A stretch of 64,000 nt of DNA from contig CP126201.1 in assembly GCA_030272155.1 (NCBI GenBank), positions 4,512,501 through 4,576,500 on the forward strand, read 5' to 3'. Below the pieces are notes generated by a model, which did not search any database, had not been told where the DNA came from, and was given only the letters and a program-made list of their open reading frames with translations. Source of the stretch: Tetradesmus obliquus (lineage: Eukaryota; Chlorophyta; Chlorophyceae; Sphaeropleales; Scenedesmaceae). Every line of letters begins with the position of its first letter. Position 1 is the first letter of the stretch. Positions 12,037-22,565 of the stretch are shown piece after piece. The position numbers and the translations under genes were made by a program.

Positions 12037-12072
<36 letters not shown>

Positions 12073-13204
12073 CACGCTGCTGGATGTGCTGCAGGACGGG
12101 CGGCTGGTCAACAGCAGGACTGGCAAAGTCAAAATGGTGAGCCGGCGGCTGGCTTTGACTTTAAACGCCACTTGCAGGTCAATGTGACACCGTGCTGCCG
12201 CTGCGCTAGATGTATAAGAACGAATTTAGATGTGTGAGAAGGATGTGTTTCTTGTTGGCAGCAGTCCCTTGTTGCCCATGTCAGATGAATGCAGCTGCTG
12301 CATGCAAACCACAACACTGCATATGCTGTGCTAAACATAACATATTAAAGTATGACCGCACTGCTGCTGCTGCTGCTGCTGCTGACTGCTGGCACCACTT
12401 CTGCTGCTGCCCGCACGTTCATCGTCCCTGCAGGCGCACGTGCTGACGCTGCTGTGTGACGTGGCGGCCGGCATGTCCTACCTGCACTCACGCAACGTGC
12501 TGCACGGTGAGCGGCGGCGCAGCCTGACGGGCAGGCTAGTGGAAGCTGTGTGCATTGCGGCTTCGTCTCGTCTGCTGCGCCTCCTGCCAACTGCCAGCAG
12601 GCTGGTCATCTGCTGCATATCATGCCACCTTTGATGCCTCGTCTGCAGCGTGAAGTTTAGGCCATGCCATGCCGCATCCCGTCCTGCCCAACCCCTCCTC
12701 ACTCTGCGCCCCCTGTCAGGCGACCTGAAGCCCGGCAACGTGCTGCTGGCGCAGCGGCAGGGCGCGCCCTGGGGCCACGTTGCCAAGGTGACCGACTTTG
12801 GCATGAGCCGCTGCCTGGGCGTGGGCCAGAGCCACCGCTCCACGCGCACGCTGGGCACAGTCAACCACACCAGCCCGGAGCTGCTGCGCCTGGGGCGGCT
12901 GTCCCCGGCGGGCGACATCTATGCGTTTGGCGTGCTCATGTGGGAGTGCTACACGGGCCGCGTGGCCTGGGCGGGGCTGCACTACGGCGAGGTCTTTGAG
13001 TGCGTTGCGCTGATGCAGCAGCGGCCGCCGCTGCCGCCCGGCATGCCGGCCGACTACGCTGCGCTGCTGGCTGCGGCGTGGTCGCCGGACCCGTTTGTGC
13101 GGCCGTCCTTTGAGTCGATCCGGGCGCAGCTGGCTGCCATGCTGGCGGGCCTGGTGCAGGAGCAGGACGAGGCCGCGGAGCGCTTCGTGTGCGACCTGGT
13201 GTAG
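7321..13204 (+). CDS. Receptor-like TKL protein kinase, copy A
   Basis: Predicted single-pass membrane kinase that would sense an extracytoplasmic cue and phosphorylate Ser/Thr (or Tyr) targets. Ten in-phase exons give 1,048 residues: 7321-7450, 7991-8311, 8540-8980, 9191-9521, 9888-10030, 10406-10547, 10767-11783, 12073-12136, 12434-12506, 12720-13204. An N-terminal hydrophobic signal (LAGWLCLLLC) leads an ectodomain with N-glycosylation-type NLTIAS and cysteines. A helix VVLAAVTGLLLLRRRK (about residues 298-315) follows. The kinase domain has GVGSFGRVYKG, VAVKVL, hinge VMEYCNGG, catalytic loop HGDLKPGN, TDFGMSR and TSPELLRLG. About 310 Ala/Gln-rich residues interrupt the N-lobe between strands beta4 and beta5. 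The start at 7321 is favoured over 7297 because the paralogue also begins Met-Pro. The ligand is unknown. Family assignment (tyrosine-kinase-like) is by motif. Confidence 0.86.
8322..8364 (+). repeat. CAG microsatellite just after kinase A exon 2 donor
   Basis: About fourteen CAG units begin about ten bases after the exon 2 donor at 8312. A GCC/GCA run follows at 8395-8440. Confidence 0.9.
10303..10404 (+). repeat. CTG tract abutting kinase A exon 6 acceptor
   Basis: About thirty interrupted CTG units end in the acceptor GTCAG just before the glycine-rich loop exon at 10406. Confidence 0.9.
10942..11680 (+). repeat. Ala/Gln-coding CAG/GCA repeats inside kinase A exon 7
   Basis: Multiple poly-Ala runs encoded by GCA repeats and a late poly-Gln run lie within the open exon 10767-11783. 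They form the insertion between TWNYEI (beta4) and QTWLVMEYC (beta5). Confidence 0.85.
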
Positions 13205-16087
13205 CGGCGGCTGCCTGTGCGCTGTTTGCTGGATGATTTCAGCTGGTGAGTTTGTCTGCTTGTTGCAGTCGCCAGTTCTTGATGTGTCGTGTGCGACCTG
13301 GTGTAGCGGCGCAATGGCACTTTGTGCCGTGTCTTGGCTGCCTTTTCTGCTGCTACAGCTTGTTGCCTCCAGTATGGAGATGTAGCTGAGGTGATGAGCT
13401 TGTGGCTGTGGCGGCCATGCGGGAAATACATGCAAGATGCGGCTGTCACATACTGCTCTGTTGCTGCATGACCGTGGCTTGTGTGTTGCACTCTTGTTGC
13501 AGTCAGAGGCGATTGAGACGGGTAGTCTTACATGTGGGTCCAGGTGTCAAGGAAAACGGCCCCAGAGCAGCATCAGAACGACATACAACTGCAGCCGAAC
13601 CGTAGCCGACAGCTTGCCTGCAGTGGCAGAGCCTTGTGTGGATGGAGTTGCGTTGCATGCAGCATGTGGGGTGTGTACCCAGCCGTTTTGCAGCTGTGTT
13701 TTGGACTCCTGCACATTATGCAGAGGATTTGAATGGCCGTGCAGACCTCAGACAACAACCAGCCAGATTCATCACCAATGTGCACACACAATGCGGACGA
13801 GCACTGATGTTTAGGCACTGCTTCTCGTCCAGAATTGTTTTGCAGGTGCGCAGTTGTGCATTTACCATGCGTAAAACTGTCCTTTCACTGCTCAGCAACT
13901 AGATCCTGTTTGTACTCGTACTATTGGTCCACAGCATGGCCTGCTGCATTGTTTGTCCCATTGTGATGAATGCTGTACAGGCTTTTTTGGTGCATGCACA
14001 TGTCTTTGCACCAGGATATAGGGATGTGGGGCACTGGGGTATAGGGATGGCCGTGTTTGAGCAGAGTAACAGGTGGCTGCCTGCATTGCAGCAGCGGCGG
14101 CTGGCTTGTGCTGAGCTGTGGAGTTGCGGTTAGAGTCACCAGACCCGCCAATATAATGAGAAGAAAAGATACAGCCAGCGTGGTGCGGCACTCATCTGTG
14201 GCAGCACCATTACTTTCCTGCTGCTCAGCATCTACAGGCACACAGGGTACGCATTGCAGCACTGTTTCAACTGCGAGGCACCGAGTGCTCCGCATACTTG
14301 CCATATGTCTGTGCATTGCCTTTGCCACACATGCAGCTCTATTGGTATACTCTGAGCACCGCTGCGAAACCAACACGGTTGCGCTGTTTCCGTGTGTGGT
14401 TCTGTGTGATAGCAGCATTGACTGGACGGTGCCGCCACATGCCAGCGTGTATGCATGCGTGCAGCAGGGGAGATGTCTGTGCTTACTCAATTAAAATGGC
14501 TCAGCTGGTTGCTAGCCCTGCTAAGCCCGCTGATGCAGAACATCACTAACCGCAAGTATCAGCCGTGCATCACACATGTCATTGTGTGCTACATAACGCG
14601 TCGGCTGTGTGTCGCATGCTGTTTGCTCTACTACTTTTACTCTGCTCACACACTGTTGCTGCACATCAGATTGGGCATGTGCTGCTGCAGAGCCCCTAGC
14701 ACTTTCTTGGGTTATAAAGCCTGCAGGCTGCTGTGTATATGCTGCATTGGGCCGGTCCGGTTGTGAGCTTTTGCTCTTTTTTCTGTGCTTCTTACTACTG
14801 CGTTGTCCCATCATTGAATACACACACAATGCTCGGTGCTGTATCAGGCATACGCAATAGGTGTGCACCCCGAGGTGCCTTGCATGTCTGCAACTGCTGC
14901 TGCCTGCATATAGCTTGTAACATAGGAGGCAGCTGTGGAACCCTGGTACACATGCCGCAGCGCACATGGTATATGCTGTGTGTTGATATGTAGGTGGCAC
15001 TCCAGCACCTGTTCTTTTGCCGCACGCCATCGCCAGAAAGGGTCTGCAGGCTGGTTTTGCCTGCGTGTCATGACAAGGCAGACGTCTGGGTGGTCTCTTG
15101 GTGCTGTGCTGTTGGTACGGCTTGACTTTTCAGGATTACATACTTGTCTATCATGCCAGTCTGACCGCCTTTTTCAACAGGCTATCAACTGGCCCAAGTG
15201 GGTGGCATACAGTGCTGTCAGCCAGTGGCAGCGGCATTGCTGCACACACCAAGCTTGCTTGTGAACTGATTGTTGGTGTTGCTGCACATTGCAAGGGCAG
15301 CAGCAAACGTTCTGTCGCCCTCCCTCTATCCAGTGTTGCTAGCAGCCATATGGATGTGTGTGCAATGCGTACGGTGCAGCAGCCGCACTGCGCAGTGCAT
15401 GCACTGGATCTGGTGCAGCTCTCTCCTTGTCGGCATGCAGTCTTTTTTTGTTACCAGGGGGAGCGAAACCCTGCGTAGGCCCTACCAGGAGGAGTGAAAC
15501 TCTACGTAGTATACTGGCTGGCCATACACAGCAAGCGGCGTGCATTCTTGCATTGCTGCGAGCATGAAGATGCTTGCCGGGTGCAGGCCTGCTGCTGCTG
15601 GTGGGGTTGCTGTACAAAAAAGCTGCTGTTCTCGTGAGTGCTGTTTTTTGGGGGTTCTGTCCAGACTACAAACCCACCGCAGGTTGTCATGTGGCCATGG
15701 CCACTGTGCTAGTACTGCTGCATGATTGACCTGCTTGCACGTTGTACCAATTTTATATAGTACTGCTCTCCTAAGTTCGGGTGTTGCAACGCGCCCAGCA
15801 AAGCGTGTGGGCACGTACATAACTGCTTCACCTGTGAGATGGACTCTTTGCGTGCGCCTGCATTGCACACGTGCCAGCAAGCCTGGATCAAATAGGCGGC
15901 CGCCTACTTAACCTGTGCATGATTGTAACAGACTCTCGTCAGCCTCAATGAAAGATGCTTTCGCTGAATCTTCCAGGCTGGCGCCAGCGGCAGTGGTACT
16001 AGCCGGTACAACATGCTGCATGTCTGCCTGCAACACACCCCAGCAGCCACCAAACGATTGACAGCTCAACAGAGTGGGGCTTGGTGC
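12360..16087. repeat. Left arm of giant inverted repeat (core)
   Basis: This matches the reverse complement of 16701-20430 with coordinate sum 32788-32789. From about 13,500 to 16,087 only occasional substitutions are seen, for example near 14,336, 15,293 and 15,651. Around 13,205-13,500 divergence is higher, and the last kinase exon is again nearly identical. Homology continues patchily out to 7.3 kb through the kinase exons. Confidence 0.93.
14551..16021 (-). CDS. Candidate multi-exon gene of unknown function, left-arm copy
   Basis: Mirror of the right-arm gene, with proposed exons 16021-15913, 15882-15486, 15060-14869 and 14797-14551. I recognise no family. Support is internal: four exon candidates join in consistent phase, and long frames read as ordinary protein with motifs such as YVPTRFAGRVATPELRR, DPFWRWRAAKEQVLECHL and a basic KKHRKKSKS stretch. 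The one substitution noticed between the arms in exon 2, near 15,651, is synonymous in this frame (Pro) but not in the overlapping one. A weak point is the first intron of only 30 bases, so a frame disruption (pseudogene) is possible. The 3' end is unresolved. It is transcribed outward from the palindrome centre, toward the kinase. Confidence 0.33.
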
Positions 16088-16092
16088 GGATG
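16088..16092. other. Junction between left arm and palindrome centre
   Basis: Arm identity ends after GGCTTGGTGC. The first 301-bp central unit starts at about 16093. Confidence 0.6.
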
Positions 16093-16694
16093 GCCACACG
16101 GCCATGCCAGTGGCCTAACTGGTGATCAATGAAAAGATAACTATATGTATAAGATAATTATAATTTTATATAAGATGATTTATCAGCAAACGTGCCGCTG
16201 TGCCACGAAGATAAGCAGTAAAGGTGCGCACACACTGCTTCCCCAATGCATGCGCATGCTTGCACCGAATCGTGGTGCATTAGCGCCTGCTGCCCATGCA
16301 TGGAAACACTAAGGGCTACAGCAGGGCCCTGGGGCAGGCAGCTTTGTGTTGTGGCAGTCGGTAGGGGATGCACTCTGCAAAGTTTTACACCGCGCCACAC
16401 GGCCATGCCAGTGGCCTAACTGGTGATCAATGAAAAGATAACTATATGTATAAGATAATTATAATTTTATATAAGATGATTTATCAGCAAACGTGCCGCT
16501 GTGCCACGAAGATAAGCAGTAAAGGTGCGCACACACTGCTTCCCCAATGCATGCGCATGCTTGCACCGAATCGTGGTGCATTAGCGCCTGCTGCCCATGC
16601 ATGGAAACACTAAGGGCTACAGCAGGGCCCTGGGGCAGGCAGCTTTGTGTTGTGGCAGTCGGTAGGGGATGCACTCTGCAAAGTTTTACACCGC
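16093..16694. repeat. Two direct 301-bp repeats forming the palindrome centre
   Basis: Copy 1 is 16093-16393 and copy 2 is 16394-16694, apparently identical. Each holds an AT-rich block of about 60 bases (around 16130-16190 and 16431-16491, with TATATAAGATGA and TTATAATTTTATATAAG) that stands out in GC-rich surroundings. The boundary between the two coincides with the symmetry axis of the inverted repeat (16394). No coding function is visible. Confidence 0.92.
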
Positions 16695-16700
16695 GGAACA

Positions 16701-19700
16701 GCACCAAGCCCCACTCTGTTGAGCTGTCAATCGTTTGGTGGCTGCTGGGGTGTGTTGCAGGCAGACATGCAGCATGTTGTACCGGCTAGTACCACTGCCG
16801 CTGGCGCCAGCCTGGAAGATTCAGCGAAAGCATCTTTCATTGAGGCTGACGAGAGTCTGTTACAATCATGCACAGGTTAAGTAGGCGGCCGCCTATTTGA
16901 TCCAGGCTTGCTGGCACGTGTGCAATGCAGGCGCACGCAAAGAGTCCATCTCACAGGTGAAGCAGTTATGTACGTGCCCACACGCTTTGCTGGGCGCGTT
17001 GCAACACCCGAACTTAGGAGAGCAGTACTATATAAAATTGGTACAACGTGCAAGCAGGTCAATCATGCAGCAGTACTAGCACAGTGGCCATGGCCACATG
17101 ACAACCTGCGGTGGGTTTGTAGTCTGGACAGAACCCCAAAAAAACAGCACTCACGAGAACAGCAGCTTTTTTGTACAGCAACCCCACCAGCAGCAGCAGG
17201 CCTGCACCCGGCAAGCATCTTCATGCTCGCAGCAATGCAAGAATGCACGCCGCTTGCTGTGTATGGCCAGCCAGTATACTACGTAGAGTTTCACTCCTCC
17301 TGGTAGGGCCTACGCAGGGTTTCGCTCCCCCTGGTAACAAAAAAAGACTGCATGCCGACAAGGAGAGAGCTGCACCAGATCCAGTGCATGCACTGCGCAG
17401 TGCGGCTGCTGCACCGTACGCATTGCACACACATCCATATGGCTGCTAGCAACACTGGATAGAGGGAGGGCGACAGAACGTTTGCTGCTGCCCTCGCAAT
17501 GTGCAGCAACACCAACAATCAGTTCACAAGCAAGCTTGGTGTGTGCAGCAATGCCGCTGCCACTGGCTGACAGCACTGTATGCCACCCACTTGGGCCAGT
17601 TGATAGCCTGTTGAAAAAGGCGGTCAGACTGGCATGATAGACAAGTATGTAATCCTGAAAAGTCAAGCCGTACCAACAGCACAGCACCAAGAGACCACCC
17701 AGACGTCTGCCTTGTCATGACACGCAGGCAAAACCAGCCTGCAGACCCTTTCTGGCGATGGCGTGCGGCAAAAGAACAGGTGCTGGAGTGCCACCTACAT
17801 ATCAACACACAGCATATACCATGTGCGCTGCGGCATGTGTACCAGGGTTCCACAGCTGCCTCCTATGTTACAAGCTATATGCAGGCAGCAGCAGTTGCAG
17901 ACATGCAAGGCACCTCGGGGTGCACACCTATTGCGTATGCCTGATACAGCACCGAGCATTGTGTGTGTATTCAATGATGGGACAACGCAGTAGTAAGAAG
18001 CACAGAAAAAAGAGCAAAAGCTCACAACCGGACCGGCCCAATGCAGCATATACACAGCAGCCTGCAGGCTTTATAACCCAAGAAAGTGCTAGGGGCTCTG
18101 CAGCAGCACATGCCCAATCTGATGTGCAGCAACAGTGTGTGAGCAGAGTAAAAGTAGTAGAGCAAACAGCATGCGACACACAGCCGACGCGTTATGTAGC
18201 ACACAATGACATGTGTGATGCACGGCTGATACTTGCGGTTAGTGATGTTCTGCATCAGCGGGCTTAGCAGGGCTAGCAACCAGCTGAGCCATTTTAATTG
18301 AGTAAGCACAGACATCTCCCCTGCTGCACGCATGCATACACGCTGGCATGTGGCGGCACCGTCCAATCAATGCTGCTATCACACAGAACCACACACGGAA
18401 ACAGCGCAACCGTGTTGGTTTTGCAGCGGTGCTCAGAGTATACCAATAGAGATGCATGTGTGGCAAAGGCAATGCACAGACATATGGCAAGTATGCGGAG
18501 CAATCGGTGCCTCGCAGTTGAAACAGTGCTGCAATGCGTACCCTGTGTGCCTGTAGATGCTGAGCAGCAGGAAAGTAATGGTGCTGCCACAGATGAGTGC
18601 CGCACCACGCTGGCTGTATCTTTTCTTCTCATTATATTGGCGGGTCTGGTGACTCTAACCGCAACTCCACAGCTCAGCACAAGCCAGCCGCCGCTGCTGC
18701 AATGCAGGCAGCCACCTGTTACTCTGCCCAAACACGGCCATCCCTATACCCTAGTGCCCCACATCCCTATATCCTGGTGCAAAGACATGTGCATGCACCA
18801 AAAACGCCTGTACGGCATTCATCACAATGGGACAAACAATGCAGCAGGCCATGCTGTGGACCAATAGTACGAGTACAAACAGGATCTAGTTGCTGAGCAG
18901 TGAAAGGACAGTTTTACGCATGGTAAATGCACAACTGCGCACCTGCACAACAATGCTGGACGAGAAGCAGTGCCTAAACATCAGTGCTCGTCCGCATTGT
19001 GTGTGCACATTGGTGATGAATCTGGCTGGTTGTTGTCTGAGTTCTGCACGGCCATTCAAATCCTCTGCATAATGTGCAGGAGTCCAAAACACAGTTGCAA
19101 AACGGCTGGGTACACACCCCACATGCTGCATGCAACGCAACTCCATCCACACAAGGCTCTGCCACTGCAGGCAAGCTGTCGGCTACGGTTTCGGCTGCAT
19201 TTGTATGTCGTTCTAATGCTGTTCTGGGCCGTTTTCCTTGACACCTGGACCCACATGTAAGACTACCCGTCTCAATCGCCTCTGACTGCAATAAGAGTGC
19301 AACACACAAGCCACGGTCATGCAGCAACAGAGCAGCAAGTAACAGCCACACCTTGGCAGCATTTTCTGCATGGCCGCCACAGCCACAAGCTCATCACCTC
19401 AGCTACATCTCCTCACTGGAGGCAACAAGCTGATAGCAGCAGAAAAGGCAGCCAAGACACGGCACAAAGTGCCATTGTGCCGCTACACCAGGTCGCACAC
19501 GACACATCAAGAGACGGCGACTGCAACAAGCAGACAAGCTCACCAGATGAAGTCAGCCAGCAAACAGCGCACAGGCACCCGCCGCTACACCAGGTCGCAC
19601 ACGAAGCGCTCCGCGGCCTCGTCCTGCTCCTGCACCAGGCCCGCCAGCATGGCAGCCAGCTGCGCCCGGATCGACTCAAAGGACGGCCGCACAAACGGGT

Positions 19701-20430
19701 CCGGCGACCACGCCGCAGCCAGCAGCGCAGCGTAGTCGGCCGGCATGCCGGGCGGCAGCGGCGGCCGCTGCTGCATCAGCGCAACGCACTCAAAGACCTC
19801 GCCGTAGTGCAGCCCCGCCCAGGCCACGCGGCCCGTGTAGCACTCCCACATGAGCACGCCAAACGCATAGATGTCGCCCGCCGGGGACAGCCGCCCCAGG
19901 CGCAGCAGCTCCGGGCTGGTGTGGTTGACTGTGCCCAGCGTGCGCGTGGAGCGATGGCTCTGGCCCACGCCCAGGCAGCGGCTCATGCCAAAGTCGGTCA
20001 CCTTGGCAACGTGGCCCCAGGGCGCGCCCTGGCGCTGCGCCAGCAGCACGTTGCCAGGCTTCAGGTCGCCTGCGGGGCGCAGAGGGAGAGGGGGGAGTTG
20101 GGGCAGGCAGGCAGGGAGGTGGCATGGCATGGCCTAAAGTTCACCGCATGGCATGGCCTAAAGTTCACCGCATGGCATGGCCGGAAGTTCACGCAGCTGC
20201 AGAGGCAACAAAGGTGGCATGATATGCAGCAGATGACCAGACTACTGGCAGTTGGCAGGAGCACAGCAGACGAGGCGAAGCCAGACTGCAAACAGTATCC
20301 ACTAGCCTGCCCGTCAGGCTGCGCGGCCGCTTCATCCTGCCCGGCAGTTGCCTGCGCCGCCGCTCACCGTGCAGCACGTTGCGTGAGTGCAGGTAGGACA
20401 TGCCGGCCGCCACGTCACACAGCAGCGTCA
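16701..20430. repeat. Right arm of giant inverted repeat (core)
   Basis: Reverse complement of 12360-16087; see the left arm. It includes the last two exons of the minus-strand kinase, whose products are identical in sequence to those of the plus-strand copy. Confidence 0.93.
16767..18237 (+). CDS. Candidate multi-exon gene of unknown function, right-arm copy
   Basis: Proposed exons are 16767-16875, 16906-17302, 17728-17919 and 17991-18237, phase-consistent, about 315 residues, with possible further exons downstream. The start is the first Met after a TTGCAG in the arm; coding may begin further upstream in the central repeat. There is no recognised domain. Features seen: an acidic Ser-rich N-terminus (ASLEDSAKASFIEADES), a Trp-rich patch (LAQWPWPHDNLRWVC), DPFWRWRAAKEQ, and a Lys/Ser-rich basic stretch that could be a nuclear signal. 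The first intron would be 30 bases and contains the 14-base palindrome TAGGCGGCCGCCTA. That is unusually short, so it may instead mark a break. Confidence 0.35.
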
Positions 20431-20792
20431 GCACATGCGCCTGCAGGCGCGGCCATGCACCAGCAGCAGCAGCAGCATGCGCTTACACTTACACAACTGC
20501 ATGTTCAGACAGAAGCACTGCAATGTCATAGCGCACAATGCAGCGGCGTTGTGTCGGACATTATTTATGATTGCACAGCAGTAAAGCTGTCAGCAACCTA
20601 CATGAGGCTGCAGGTGACGAATACTTTCAGGTCACTTTCAGCCGCCGGCTCACAACCGAAACTAACAAAAGCAGCAAAAGACAGCTGCCAGCAAGCCACC
20701 TCGATCCAACCACATCTAGCGCGCCCTCACCATGTTGACCTTGCCGCTTGTGCTGTTGACCAGCCGCCCCTCCTGCAGCACATCCAGCAGCG

Positions 20793-20836
<44 letters not shown>

Positions 20837-22531
20837 CGGCACAGTGTATGCATTGTCAGCAGACGCAAGCAGATCGGAGTAATCGACTGTGCACCAACGT
20901 TTTGAGTGGTTCAGCATAGCAGCCACATGTCCACCCAGCACGAGACATCAAGGCGTCAAGTTGAACGGAACCTGAAAGCAGGAGGCACGCAGAAGCAGCC
21001 ATTGTAATGTACACGCTTGATAGCTTGTTCCAGAAGTCAAGCCACACTTGAGATGTAGTCATGCACTGGCCGCAACTTCTAGTCACTCCCATCGCTGCCA
21101 GCTGCATCCAACAACTGCGCCTGCTTGCAGCCAGGGTCGATACACCCTAGGGTGCACATGTGCGCAGGTGCCTCCCCGCCTTCAACCGCAGCGACAGCAA
21201 ACAAGTGCACCAGCGCAGTCCTTACCCCCGCACAGCTAACAGCTCTTGCAGTGCACATGTGCGCAGCCGCGTGCCCGGCCTCACCCGCCGCGTTCTCAGA
21301 CTAAGCTTAGTCACTCGGTGTGCCTTGCGTGTTCTGTCACTGCAACATACAAGTCAGAATGATTGCCTGCCCTCCCTCACCCGCCGTTGCAGTACTCCAT
21401 GACCAGCCACGTCTGCGCCTCACACGGCGCCGCGCGCCGCGCAGCGGCACCGCTGCGACTGGCGCTGGTGTTGCTGCAGCTGATGCTGGTGTTGTCTGAG
21501 CTCAATGTATGCACTAGCGAGGGCCCAAGGTTCTGCTGCTGCTGCTGCTGCTGCTGTTGTCGGCTCCCAGAAGAACCAGCGCTAGGCTTCAGCTGCAATG
21601 GGGGCAGCAGCAGCGACTGCCGCTGCTGCCGGCCGGCGCTGCTGCCGGGCCAAATCTGCACTGGCTGTGGGTCTGCAGACATGGGAGGCACATCAACCGT
21701 TGCTGCTGCTGCTGCTGCTGCTGTTGAAGGCATGACGTTCCAAGTCGGCTGAGCGTGTGCGCCTGAGCTGCTGCCGCCGCTGCTGCTGCTGCTGCTGGTG
21801 GCAGGGCAGGTGTGGAAAGCAGTAGACCAGGTGGTGGCTTGTGAAGCTCTAGTGGAATCAAACGCTGCTGCTGCTGCTGCTGCTGCTGCTGCCGGAGCGG
21901 CGGCGCTGCCGACGCCCGCGCTGCTGTTGGTGCTGCAGCAGCCTGCGGAGCCAGTCAGTGCACCCATTGGCACCATGACATGCTCCTGTGATCCAGAGCT
22001 GCTGCCTGCATTCCATGGCTGCTCATCCATCTGCTGCGCCTGCGCAGCGGCGGCTGCTGTTGCTGCTGCTGTTGCTGCTGCTTTTTCTGCTGCTGTTGCT
22101 GCTGCTGCTGTTGCTGCTGCTGTTGCTGCTGCTGGTGCTGCTGCTGCTGTTGCTGCTGTCGCTGAAGAAGGCCTCTCACTGTGCAGGATTGTATCTCTTG
22201 CGCTGATGGCGCCGCCTACCGCAATGTGGGGATCCACTGCACCTGCTGGTGCATCCCAATTAGGGCGTAGCGTGCATGCCGAGTCAACCTGCTGCTGCTG
22301 CTGCTGCTGCTGCTGCTTGGCAAGCGCCGGACTGCTGCTGCTGTTCACTGTGCATGCTGATGCTGCTGCGCTGCATGCTGTGCCTTCTTGTAGTGACAAC
22401 GAGCCTGCACGCGCCAAGCTGGTTGGTGCGGGTGCTGCTGTGTTTTCGTAGTTCCAGGTCACAAAGTGGAAGGCTGTGGTGATGTTCGGGTGCCTGGGGT
22501 GGGAGGCGGCAGCAGCAGCAGGAAGGAGGGT

Positions 22532-22565
<34 letters not shown>

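Noticed and set aside
13921-14490. 189-residue minus-strand frame and its mirror at 18298-18867 as genes
   Set aside because: The two versions differ by several non-conservative changes and show no splice-supported context or motif. They are probably fortuitous frames in a Cys/Thr-rich low-stop region.
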